From NCBI GenBank assembly GCA_008360975.2, contig CM039182.1, positions 103,385,443 to 103,449,442 of the forward strand: a stretch of 64,000 bases of DNA, given 5' to 3'. This document shows positions 27,301-37,275 of this stretch, piece by piece. How positions within the stretch are numbered: the stretch's first letter is position 1; every line of letters begins with the position of its first letter. The stretch is from Lichenostomus cassidix (Eukaryota > Chordata > Aves > Passeriformes > Meliphagidae). The position numbers and the translations under genes were made by a program. Below the pieces are notes generated by a model. The model did no database searches. It was not told the origin of the DNA and saw only the letters and a program-made list of their open reading frames with translations.

Positions 27301-30300
27301 TTTACTCATATTTGCGTGGGTGACAGTTGCCCTCTATAGCTGATATTGTCTTTTCAGTGTGTCTGTCCTGTCCTTGTGATAATCTGACTTTTTCTATGTC
27401 TCTGTCATGTTCTAATTTGCGTTCTTTCCCCTTAAATGGCAAATGCCTGCAATGCTCAAATTGCATCACTGACCTTCCCTTCTGGTACAAAAACTTGTTA
27501 TTTAAGAAATCCAAGTTCGTTCAACAGAAAAAAGCAGAATATGGAGTAAAGATGTTTTCTGACATTTCAACTCCTCTGAGCTTTCCTGAAAATGCACAGT
27601 GACAACAAACACCTGCAGTTCTCCAGCAGGCTGATCTTTCTCTTCTCCTCATTGGCAGCTAGGGAATGCCTTTAGCACCCGTGGGCTGACACCCCCTACA
27701 ATCTAGATTTTGTTGTCTTCAGTGAAGCCCAGTTAAATGAGCCACCAGCCCAGACTGGTGCTTAAAAGTACAGTCAGAGCTGAAGAGACAGGAAAACGGA
27801 CTTTAGAGCCCATTGCAGAGTGCTCTCCCCAAAATGGAGAATTTGGCCACTACAGTCTCTCTCTTGTGCTGTGGTTCCAGGTGTACTGAATGGACCATGA
27901 TATGGTCATGGTACTGCCCCAGTCTGTACACTCTTTGGCCATCATGAATTCAGAGCAGTGTCAGAATCACAGGGAACCTGAGGCAGGACTGGGATGCCAA
28001 TTACAATCAGGATGGGGGGTTTTGGCTCATTACAACTAATGCGAACCAATGACTTCCCTTTAAATAATGATTTTGCTTTCTGCTTGATGCTAATACTTTG
28101 TCATCACATGTCAACAGCTCAAGTTATTTTTTCTTTCTAATTTTTCCCCATAAGATTCAAATATTTCACTGTGTCTAGGTAGGAAAATGATTTCATGTTG
28201 CACATAGGTTGCTGGTCAAACCACTTCAGGTTTCTTGTGAAAAATGCCATCTTGTCTTCCTTAAGAAAAGAGGCAGACAAATCAATAAAGTGTGGTATTT
28301 CATTTTGTCCAGCATAATGGGAAAGCAAATTAGTCAATAATGGGATCTTTTAGGTAAGAAATTTTAACTGTGTTTTACACAATCTTTTGGGATAAGTGTG
28401 CTTAATATCTTTATGTGGAATGCCTGCAATTTATTATAGTTTTATACTCTTTTCTCTCAGAGGGCAACAGAATCTTTGCAATGCTTTGGAAATGGGATTA
28501 GAAGAGAGGCTTGAAAGGTTTAAAAATCTTTTTCTCAGTAAAGCACTGTAAAGCTGTCATCAGAGTAAATTTCTATAAAGGAATTTCCCTAGATTTTTAC
28601 TGCTATAAATGAAAAGTGTAGCCCAGTGAATGAGAGTCCGGGGTTTGGCTTGATGTGGGTAATCTATAATCTTACAGAAGCTGGCAAATGTGAACTGTTC
28701 TCAGTAAGCAAATGTTTTCACAATTGAGAAAATGCATGTGTCATAGGAGATATTTCTTCACAAGAACAGGAAGACTTTTATTGCTCATTTACATCTAACT
28801 TGCACAAAATGTTTCAAAAACATCTTGCTAGATAATGTAAATATACAAAAACACAGAGTTTAAATATTGTGTGTTAGTTTTGTCTTAACTATAGTTTTTG
28901 GTGAGACATTTGTTGGTAGCACAGCTGATATTATGTATACTAGTTTTTTTTAGGAACAGCAAGTATGAAGTGGTAAACATCCCTGTGCATGATAATGCAA
29001 ACAAAACACATAATTTTGTATCTGACAATTTGTGCAAGCAGCATTGAGTCACACAGGGCTCCATTCAACTGAAGATCATACTCCCACCTCACTCAAATAA
29101 AAAAAGCTTGCAGAGGTTCGAAAGAGAGTTTCACTAAGTGAGTTACTCCATTAAAAAAATTACATAAATTATTGTAGTACATAATTTCACTCTGCTGTAC
29201 ATTACTGAACCAAATTCAACAGTATCAAAAACCTGCTTGGAGGCACTGTTGCTTAGCACTTTGAATAGCTGTGTGGATTAATGCAAAAAAAAAAAAAAAA
29301 AAGAGGCTACAAAGGTGTTGGAACTCCAACAAAAGATGGGTTACAGCAGTTAGTTTTTACTTTGAATGCTGATTTTCCCAAGGACATGTTTTACGTCAAC
29401 ACCTAAACCTTGGTGATCTGAGTTTATTTCTTTTCATTGTGACAGTGGAGTCTGTCATATGCCCAGAAGCTAGGGAACGACCCTTAAGAACAGCTTTACT
29501 GCCTAAAATCTCAATGTTATGAAAAACTGAGGAAAATTCACTTTGTAAGAATGGCTTCACAAGAAAACTTAGTTCATTCTGCAAATAGTTACTTTCACCT
29601 GCAGCTGTAAAAGCCAGTCTTCTTCAAGTTAAACTGTATCTCTACAGCACAACAAAACAATCTGCTTCGAATTCCCTTTTTTTCTGTGTTGGCTTCTCTG
29701 GATTGTAAGCTGCAATGGGGATGCAAGTCATATTCCTTTCTCCTTTATCCAGCTTGCCATCCTGCTACTACTGAAATACAAAATTGTATTTTCATAGTTA
29801 GGATCATTAATCAAATTTACATGATTGGATATGAAGTCAATAAGTAAGAATATTTATGACACCAAGAATACATTGTATTATCTATCTTAATTATATTGCC
29901 AGTTCTTTGGGCAGGAACTGGTCTCACCTTTGTTCTGTGGTGCCCAGCTTATGTGTTTCTGCACATAGAGACTCTCATGTTCTGTGCATTCTGACTTCAC
30001 CAAGATCCTGATCATATTGGAGAAATATGTCAAGCATCGCTATAATATATCTATCCATAGAGCAAGGAAAATAACTCAGGGTTCAAAGCTTAAATTAGTT
30101 TAAATTTCCATGACCAAACTCTCATCCGTACTCTGCAGGATTGTGTTGCTAGGCATTGATAATATTGATCTGTGCACAGCTTCAGATGAGAATTATTTGA
30201 CTCCTACTTCAGAAAGAAACTTCTCAGGCTTCAGCCCTGCAATGGATAGTCATGGTACACTGAGTCATCCAAAAATGCTTCCCAGTTCTAAAGAAAAAGT

Positions 30301-31162
30301 CATCTGAGCTGTGTAAATGTTTAACTTCACTAGAAGGTCTACAGGGTACACTGCTTAATGCGAATTGTAAATAATTGGACATTTCATTCAGTTTTCCTTC
30401 AGATTTAATATGCCTGCTTGATTTCTGCTGGCATACCAAGATTTATTTTTTTTCCACAAGATTATTTTGGAGAAAAAGTAATACCAGTTCGTAATATGCT
30501 GGAATAATCCTGAGAAAAGAAATTAGCCTGGTTCTGTAATGTGATTAGAGACACGTGGAATTGGGTAAAATATTATCTCAAAATTAAAATCCAAACATTC
30601 TCTTAAAGCCATTTACATTTTTAAAATAACCATTTGTTATCTCTTATCTAAAACTATTAAAGAAAAGAAAATATGCTCAGTTTGAATGAAAATTAAATTT
30701 ATCAAAGCTCGAAAATTCCCTATTGACTCAGTATGAGATTTCAAACTGTTAATTACCTTCTTTTAAATGGTTTCTCAATTCAACAGCATTTAGCAGTGTG
30801 AGGAATAGTCCCTATTTTCTTTAATTACCCATGACAAAGGAAAGATATCAGTAACTTAGTGCTCCAAATGTAAAATCAACATTTTATTTGCATCAAGAAA
30901 GTTAGAGGAGGTTTCACTGTGAGACACAGGGCAAGAGTAGGTATTTCTAAAACACTGGGGTAACATCTATCAAAGAAAGCTGCTTTTTCACTATGAAGAA
31001 GAAATTACTCTCTCGAACTTATGAGAGGTCAGATGACAGGTAATGTACCTTGAATACCTTAGGAGTCTAACCACTACAGTTATGTAGGTTCTCAAGCAGG
31101 AATCCATCTGGTCAACATCTCTACTGTTTTCCTTGTTTTTTTCATAAGTGAGATCTCAGTAC
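21342..31162. other. Long AT-rich stretch, no gene seen
   Basis: Nearly 10 kb with no recognisable exon, RNA gene or repeat family apart from one poly-A tract. The largest frame, 146 codons on the minus strand at 24953-25393, has no domain or homologue that I recognise. A slightly GC-richer patch at 27600-28020 was not identified. Confidence 0.55.
29285..29302 (+). repeat. Poly-A tract (18 bases)
   Basis: An uninterrupted run of 18 A. No upstream polyadenylation signal or gene-like sequence supports a processed pseudogene, so it is listed as a plain homopolymer. Confidence 0.9.
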
Positions 31163-31268
31163 TCTCGGGCACACGGTGTGACTCTTGGGAATGGTGCTGT
31201 GCAGGAGTTGGACTCCATGATCCTTGTGGGTCCCTTCCAACTCAGCATATTCTGTTGCTCTGTGATCT
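31163..31268 (+). mobile_element. CR1 LINE 3' end fragment
   Basis: This is the terminal part of CR1 in sense orientation: GTGTGACTCTTGGGAAT, then GGAGTTGGACTCCATGATCC, GTCCCTTCCAACTCAGCAT and the tail ATTCTGTTGCTCTGTGATCT, a degenerate form of the CR1 terminal octamer repeat. It is the reverse complement of the subfamily seen at 33240-33410. It is severely 5' truncated, as most CR1 copies are. Confidence 0.85.
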
Positions 31269-33239
31269 CTGAAGTTGCATTAAAATATTCCTTCAGTGAC
31301 TACCATAGAGTTTATCACATTAAAAAAACCCCAAAATTTCAGGACATTTATGATGTCTGTGCACTGTCTGTGGTTTCTGTGGCCTTCAGTGGTCACTTAA
31401 CCATCATAGCATGGCAGAACTAGTGAGGTGGACCATGGGACATATGAGTTATTTTCAACCACTCACACACCTTACTGGGCTGGGAGCAGCAATACCTGAT
31501 AACCAAAACTTCACTGGGACTAGAATCATGCACTTCAGAGTGGTTACATTTTTTTAAATGCTATTATCACCTGGTTGTCATTTCTGGTAATTTTTAATTT
31601 ATCTCTAATTTGCATCTACTAATATTAAAGGATAAAGCAATCTTAAAAACTCTATTTTAATGAGCACCAGGCTAAAATAATACATGTGACTGTAGTCCTT
31701 TTTTTCAGGTGTAGGACCTTAGGGCTGAAAACCTTAAAAATTAAAATGTTGCATGAAGACACAGGTGAGAGATCTGTGTACTGTGTTATTGTTTTGTTGG
31801 TTTTGGGTCCACTACTCTGTAAGCAAGCAGATTGTTTGGTCTCTGCCTGTTCCATTCCTTAATTACTCACTCTTATATCAAAGTCATTTTTCATACTGTT
31901 TTTGATGAAATAGCCACTAATAGACTGTTGGCATGTAGTTTTTTTGACACTCATTTGTAAAAGCCACCTGAGACTGTAGCACAACTGGTAAAATGCACAG
32001 CTGCTTGACTTGAGAAAAGTAAGTTATGATGTTAGTTTTCAAATTTTATTTCTACAAGTATCAGGAATAATTCAGAATGGAAGACTAATTGGTGAAAAGA
32101 CCAAGTAAACAGAAAAAGAACAACTTTCATTACTAATAAATCTTTTTAAAACCAGCTACTTAAATTTGCAGTTAAAATATAAAAGCTGGATATAGTTGGT
32201 TTGTAAAGCAAAAACAGGAACAACAAAAACCCCCAAATCTCCCCCTGACAAACAAATTATTTACAATCAGGTTTTAAAGTCTTTTTCAATTTTCAGTTTA
32301 TAATAGGAATCCTCTTTCAGCATTACCTAGGAAAACTTATACTATTCACAGTTCTACTCCATGGAGATATATTCCAAATAAATTTTTGTTTTCATTTTCT
32401 GGATAGCTGCCATATTATGTATACTTGATCAAAAAATGAAATTCAAATTATTTAATTGAGTCTGAATAATCACATCTTTAGGGTATGATTATTGAAAGAG
32501 ATATCTAAAAGAATACATATTCTGTTCTCAAAATTTCTACAGTGAGAATTACACCAATGCAATGATTCAATTTAAATGCAGAATAAAGTTGCTCTACTAT
32601 GATTGTTGAAAATTCAATTTCCAAGCTTTTTATTGGCTAAGAAATATGCTAAATTGAAAACTGTGTGATTGTAGTAAAATTAATAGGTTGAGAAATATGG
32701 CAAATGTTCCTTTGATTTCTACATAAAGTTAAAACTAAGAAATTACTTAGAGTGATTAAGTGATTTTGTTGTATAATATTATTTAAAACTGTATCAGCTG
32801 CCTCTACAATAGTTTCATTTTTGGAATTTCATTTCCATGATGAAAATCTTGTAGTAAGCTTTCACTGAGATAGATATACATTGAATAATTTTAAAATTAG
32901 CTTGTCAGCTGTTATCCACAAGAAGAGCATTCTCATTAAGCAAAGTAGAACATCAGTTTTAGGGAAATAAATTGGCTTCTGACATTGAAAGATACAGATA
33001 CATCTCAATTTGTGTCAATATGGACTTTCATCTGAATTTAATAAATAGCTCATGTTATGCAAAACATTTCTATCTAATGAGTGCTTCACATTAAGGAATA
33101 AAATATTCCCTTTTGCTTTCTTCTTTAACATCTTTAGTTTTCCCCTATCATTTCTGGTGCAGAGATGCAGAGATATTCATATGGTTTTCCAACTCCAGAA
33201 CACCAAGGAATTGAAAGGATATCAATGTGATTAGAGGAA
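31269..33239. other. AT-rich unique sequence, no gene seen
   Basis: No repeat or gene was recognised. A short tRNA-like string (TAGCACAACTGG near 31977) was examined and rejected. Confidence 0.55.
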
Positions 33240-33410
33240 CAGAATCACCGAGTCACAGAATCACAAGCTGGAAGAGACCCATGAGAATCATCAAAGTTCA
33301 GCTCCTGGCCCTGCACAGGACACCCCAAGAGTCACGCTATGAGCCTGAGCACATTGTCCAAATGCTTCTTGAACTCAGGCAGGCTTGGTGCTGTGATCAA
33401 TGCCTTCACC
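33240..33410 (-). mobile_element. CR1 LINE 3' end fragment
   Basis: Read on the plus strand it starts with the inverted CR1 tail (CAGAATCACCGAGTCACAGA), then ACAAGCTGGAAGAGACCC, CAGCTCCTGGCCCTGCACAG, AGCACATTGTCCAAATGCTT and CTTGAACTCAGGCAGG. It is the same subfamily as the copies at 31163 and 43110. The element is in antisense orientation and 5' truncated near 33410. Confidence 0.88.
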
Positions 33411-33602
33411 ATTTAGCCTTGCAATTTCACTGAGTCACAGATCTTTAGCACTGCTGCAGGGATTCTGTACTTGCTGTCAGAATGATGTCAAATACAGACC
33501 TTTATTCACATGAACTCTATACAGAGACTGAAACTAGGCATGAAAGAATGAGCTATGATTTTCAAGAATTCTTATTGCATGGCATTGTTGCAAACTTCAC
33601 AG

Positions 33603-33836
33603 AACAGCAAAAAATCCCAAACCAACAAAACTAACCAAAGAACAACAACAAAAAAAACCAAAACAAACCCCAAAAAACCAAAAACCAAAAAATACCAACC
33701 AACCAATAAAAAAACACCCAAAAGCCCCCAAAACAACAAACAAACAAAACCACAAGCAAAACCCCCCAAAAACCCCAAAACCAACTAAACAAAAAACCCA
33801 AAAAAACCACCAAAACAAAAACCCCCCCACACACTC
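33603..33836 (+). repeat. A/C-rich simple repeat, left half
   Basis: About 230 bases consist almost only of A and C in irregular CAAAA, CCAAA and AACC units. It ends with ACACTC, one copy of the duplication made by the LTR that follows, and the tract continues at 34834. The overlapping minus-strand frames of 67-77 codons rich in Phe, Trp and Gly are artefacts of this composition. Confidence 0.9.
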
Positions 33837-33955
33837 TGTAGCAATGTAGGTTTTTAGGACTCCATGTGCTTACATTGTTTCCCTGCTCTGTATGCTATTG
33901 GTTCATTTTGAAATACGTACTCTGCCGTACCTGAAAACCTATTGGTGTGTTCCCC

Positions 33956-34426
33956 TGTCCTAGGTTGCAATATAGATGTATTTAAGTATTCTATTACCAC
34001 CAGCTGTGGGCCATTAGCTGTTATCACCTGCTAACTGTTATCACCTGCCCACTCCGGATGACAGACAATGGGCCATCAGGGACCCACCTCATGACTCATG
34101 GACTTATCCCATTGTGGGATGCTCTGCCCAGGAGGGAGGAGCCAGGTGTTCCCACCTGGATATAACCTGGCCTTGGAACTACCTGAGCCAGCCCTGTCTA
34201 CTGGGTTCCCAGAGGACAAGAGCTACCACTGGACCTTCAGCTGGAGACCAGACCTTCACAGGATCACTGCTTCAACTGGACTACTTTAGCTGGACTGCTA
34301 CCACCACCCTAACAGGGTGTCAGGTTGTATCTGACTTTGTCAGTGCTTTTCCTTGTATTATTTCACTTATTTTTACTTTCAGTCTTGACTTGTGATCCCC
34401 CACTGGCTTGTTTTCAAACTAATACA
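33956..34426 (+). mobile_element. LTR-like insert nested in the ERVK-like LTR
   Basis: This 471-bp segment is absent from the sister LTR at 49959. It begins TGTCCTAGG, ends AATACA, and is flanked by perfect 5-bp repeats TCCCC (33951-33955 and 34427-34431). Removing it with one flank restores the same length as the sister over that interval. TG...CA ends and a 5-bp duplication suggest an LTR of ERVL or ERV1 type. GGATATAACCTGG at 34158 looks like a TATA region, which suggests plus orientation. I recognise the opening and the CACCTCATGACTCATG block as a songbird LTR family. The expected polyadenylation signal and 3' part of that family are missing, so this may be a shortened variant. Confidence 0.75.
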
Positions 34427-34617
34427 TCCCCCCTGTCAATTTTCCCTTCCTCCTCCTGAGACTGGCTCTAAGGGAGACAGTCCCTCCCCTTCCTTTCCCC
34501 TTAAAAGCCAGTGCCTGCGTCAGAGAGGCATCTTCCATCTCTGCGCTGCTAGCACCTGCTACCTGCCTAGTCTCCCTTCCCCCTTCTCCTTCCCTGCAAT
34601 CCTTTCCCCCTACTCCA

Positions 34618-34623
34618 AATAAA
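34618..34623 (+). promoter_or_regulatory. AATAAA polyadenylation signal of the ERVK-like LTR
   Basis: AATAAA is followed by CCTCCCTAGCAGAACAGAGATGG, with the same context at 50251 in the sister LTR. Confidence 0.65.
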
Positions 34624-34833
34624 CCTCCCTAGCAGAACAGAGATGGCGTCCAGTTCATTCTTCCATCTCACTACGTTTCCTGCTAGAATTTCTGTGGCCG
34701 GAGGCCTACGCCACACTAAGCGCACCCTGGGAGCCGCCCGGCCGGGACTTGGTGGAGATACGTGCCCCAGGGACCTCATTTTGTAGGGCTGCCGCCTCCT
34801 GCTGTCCTCCCGCAGAGAGAAACATCAACACTC

Positions 34834-34915
34834 CCCCCGCAAAAAAACCCAAAACTCAAAACTAAACCAAAAAAACACAAAACCCCCAAACTCCCACACA
34901 ACAAAAACCAGTCAT
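34834..34915 (+). repeat. A/C-rich simple repeat, right half
   Basis: This continues the tract at 33603-33836 beyond the LTR (CCCCCGCAAAAAAACCC, then AAAACTCAAAACTAAACC). The split shows that the tract existed before the LTR arrived. Confidence 0.85.
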
Positions 34916-35991
34916 AAAGAAGGTAATTTCAGCATATCAGGCTCTTACACCATGACCAAAAGACCCTAAGGAGAGTGAAAGGCATTACACAAAAAATAAC
35001 CACCCGCAAGTTAAATCCTTGATGGATATTTTCACAGCCTATTACAATGCTAGAATACAGAAAGACTGAAGAATGAAAATCAGATAGTATGAAGAACTTT
35101 CATCATGCAAATGATGCTGGATTTAGATGCTAGATTAATTAATGTAAGAAAAGATGTAACCATATTAGAGCTGCCACAGGTGAGGAGATCTCTTGTGAGA
35201 AATATTGAATATGAACATATTGTGCAGTTGCTTTATGAAATACTTTTGGCAAAATATCAGTAGCAAAATCTTAATAATGAGCATGAAAAACCTAGTATTG
35301 AGAAATACCTGAAGATTTAAAAAATATGTTAACTGAACTATAAATGTATGGAATGGAACTGATATGAGAACTTATACTGCAGGCTGTAGCACCAGTGCTC
35401 TGGAAACAGTTAATTAGAAGATTGGAGTAACATATTCAGGTTTCCTTTAGTGTCCTTAAAATATTTGCATTTTAGGTAGCCTGAGGTTTTTGTGAAAACT
35501 GCCCTTTTTGCAATCCTGCAGTGGTGACAGTCTTCTTCTAATGCTGAAAACTTCCCAGGATCCAGAAGACTGATTTAGAGGTTTGTCTACAGCTCTTCTT
35601 CCACTCAGGAGAGCCCTCCTGCAGTGCATTTTAGCTGACTGTCCCTATTATTTCACAGCATGGTGTTCTAAGATATCATGAATTGGGTTAATTTCAAATG
35701 TTTTCCAGGAGTATTCCAGCTACAAAGGCACATTCTTTGCCCAAGACCAGACCAGATTTTGCCCAGTGTTAAAACCAACTAAGCAAAGAACCCTACCTTC
35801 ACATCCTGAAATCAGCTTTCCCTCCTCCTCCCACTGATTCAGTTTCTGATATTTCATATTTACATAATGTCATTTGACACGGTCAAGGCCAGAATTTAGA
35901 ACCCAGTTTGCCAATATAAACTCTAAAACCACAAAATCACACAAAGCCCTGTTGTCTTTACTGTACGGGCACCAAGCTTTCCATTCAGACA
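34916..35991. other. Unique sequence, no gene seen
   Basis: About 1.1 kb between the A/C-rich tract and the next CR1. No repeat, exon or RNA gene was recognised. Confidence 0.55.
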
Positions 35992-36406
35992 TGGAACAAT
36001 TAAGGTTGGAAAAGACCTCCAAGTTCAAGTCCAACCACTAACCCAGCACTACCAAGTCCATCAGTGGTGACTCAACCACTCCCTGATCTGCTTGTTCCAA
36101 TGCCTGACCACCCTTTCTCTGAAAAACTGTTCCTAATGACCAATCTAAATTTTCCTTGGTGCAGATTGAGGCCATTTCATCTAGTCCTGTCACTTGTAAC
36201 CTGGAAGAAGAGGCAAACACCCACACTGCTACACCCTCCTTTATGGTACTTCTAGAGGGCAAGGTCCCCTTTCAGCTTCCTTTTCTCCAGGCTAAATGCT
36301 CCCAGTCCCCTCAGCTGCTCCTCATCAGACTTGTGCTCCAGACCCTTCACCAGCTCCGTTGCCCTTTTCTGGACCCTCTTCAGCACCTCAATGTCTTTCT
36401 TGTACT
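35992..36406 (-). mobile_element. CR1 LINE, 3' part, interrupted by a solo LTR
   Basis: On the plus strand it reads as inverted CR1: AAGGTTGGAAAAGACCTCCAA near 36004, CCAACCACTAACCCAGCACT, GCCTGACCACCCTTTCTCTG, CTCCAGACCCTTCACCAGCT and CAGCACCTCAATGTCTTTCT. It stops at GTACT and resumes at 37211 after the LTR. An internal deletion of several dozen bases near 36060 is inferred, because the usual stretch between the AACCATGTCC-type segment and GGTGACTCAACCAC is missing. The frame on the plus strand here is not a gene. Confidence 0.9.
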
Positions 36407-37205
36407 TGTTATGATCCAATTATTAAGGTTCTTTAGAAATACCTCTGCCCGAATTAAGGTACAAACGAGACCATATGCCAGTCAATAGTATGGGTTTTAT
36501 TTGATAGAAAATATGAGAGAGAGAGAGGGAAGAAAAGAGAGAAAAAGAGAAGTAAGACAAGAGGTGTGGGGGACAGAAAGAGGGAAAGGAAAAATATCAC
36601 CATCCGTGGATCCCAGTGATGTTGTGTTGATCCTCTCTAGCCAGTGTTCTTGGTGGTGGTAGTCCCCCCAAAAGCACAGAATGCCATGGGCTAATATACA
36701 CTCAGGCCAGGGGCAATGTCCAGACATGTCCCCCGGGGGAGGGGCAGTCTCTAGCAGCAGACTCTGCTTGCATCACGTGCAGTCTTGTGGTGCAAGGCTT
36801 AGCACTTTGGGGGTCTGTGATGGATTGTGACTCCCCCTCAGCTGCCTGTCACATGAAAGTCCCGTGGATGTGGCCTGTGGGGCTGGGGGTTCCACAGCTG
36901 GGCCAGTTTGTGTCAACCTGGCTTCTGTGAGCTGTGCTCTGCCCCCACCCCAAACTCAGCCAGGGATGATTCTCAGCACAGCTGGTGGCTTTGGCCTTTG
37001 TGTATGCATACCTTTCCCTCAGCCTGAGATGATTGAACAATAGGGTTTCTCTTTATCTAATCTCAGCAGTTTGACCTTCAGTCCAAAGTCCCAGTCAGGT
37101 ATCTTCAGGGAGTCTTCTTTGATTGTAGCTTCTTTATACACTTTTTGTTATAATGAGCAAAACTTATATCAATGTTTGAGGCATGGACTATTTCAGTCTC
37201 TGACA
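36407..37205 (-). mobile_element. Solo LTR (799 bp), copy 2 of an inverted pair, inside CR1
   Basis: On the plus strand it runs from TGTTATGATCC to TCTCTGACA, so the sense strand is minus. It is the reverse complement of the LTR at 20273-21190, with long stretches almost identical (for example the CTCAGGCTGAGGGAAAGGTA block). It has a perfect 5-bp target-site duplication, GTACT, at 36402-36406 and 37206-37210. On the sense strand it has TATATTAG (36692-36699) and an intact AATAAA (36496-36501). The lack of the extra block around 20563-20670 of copy 1 accounts for most of the length difference. No internal retroviral sequence is present, so it is a solo LTR. Confidence 0.92.
36496..36501 (-). 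promoter_or_regulatory. AATAAA polyadenylation signal of solo LTR copy 2
   Basis: TTTATT on the plus strand, in the context ATCAAATAAAACCC on the sense strand. The matching site in copy 1 has mutated to ATCAAACAAAACCC. Confidence 0.6.
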
Positions 37206-37210
37206 GTACT

Positions 37211-37275
37211 GAGAGGCCCAAAACTGACCGCAAGATTAGAGATGCAGCTTCACTGGTGCTGAGTACAGGGGAAAA
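37211..37275 (-). mobile_element. CR1 LINE, continuation beyond the solo LTR
   Basis: GAGAGGCCCAAAACTGACC, then GAGATGCAGCTTCACTGG and TGCTGAGTACAGGGG follow directly on the CR1 sequence that breaks at 36406, as in an uninterrupted CR1. The match fades after about 37275, the 5' truncation point of this copy. Confidence 0.88.

Larger units (their letters stand above)
33837..34827 (+). mobile_element. ERVK-like solo LTR, interrupted by a second LTR
   Basis: It begins TGTAGCAATG and ends ACATCA. Both sides carry the perfect 6-bp duplication ACACTC (33831-33836 and 34828-34833). Six-base duplications are typical of class II (ERVK/beta- and alpha-like) elements. Without the nested insert it is about 515 bp, close to the 501 bp of the sister at 49959-50459, which it matches along its length. 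Landmarks are the inverted CCAAT box in CTATTGGTTCATTTTGAAAT near 33895, TTAAAAGCCAGTGCCTGCGT at 34501, an AATAAA signal, and a GC-rich 3' end. It sits inside the A/C-rich tract. Frames at 34392-34779 are parts of the LTR and not genes. Confidence 0.88.

Noticed and set aside
29241..29302. Poly-A tract as the end of a processed pseudogene or SINE
   Set aside because: No polyadenylation signal, gene-like sequence or flanking duplication upstream.
31965..32040. tRNA-like string with a D-arm-like TAGCACAACTGG
   Set aside because: No good B box, no closing acceptor stem and no anticodon arm that pairs well.
33572..33834. Overlapping minus-strand frames rich in Phe, Trp, Gly and Val, and a plus-strand Lys/Pro/Thr-rich frame
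   Set aside because: They are translations of the A/C-rich simple repeat. The composition alone keeps several frames open.
36156..36488. 110-codon plus-strand frame
   Set aside because: It reads antisense CR1 and then runs into the solo LTR, so it is a chance frame across two mobile elements.
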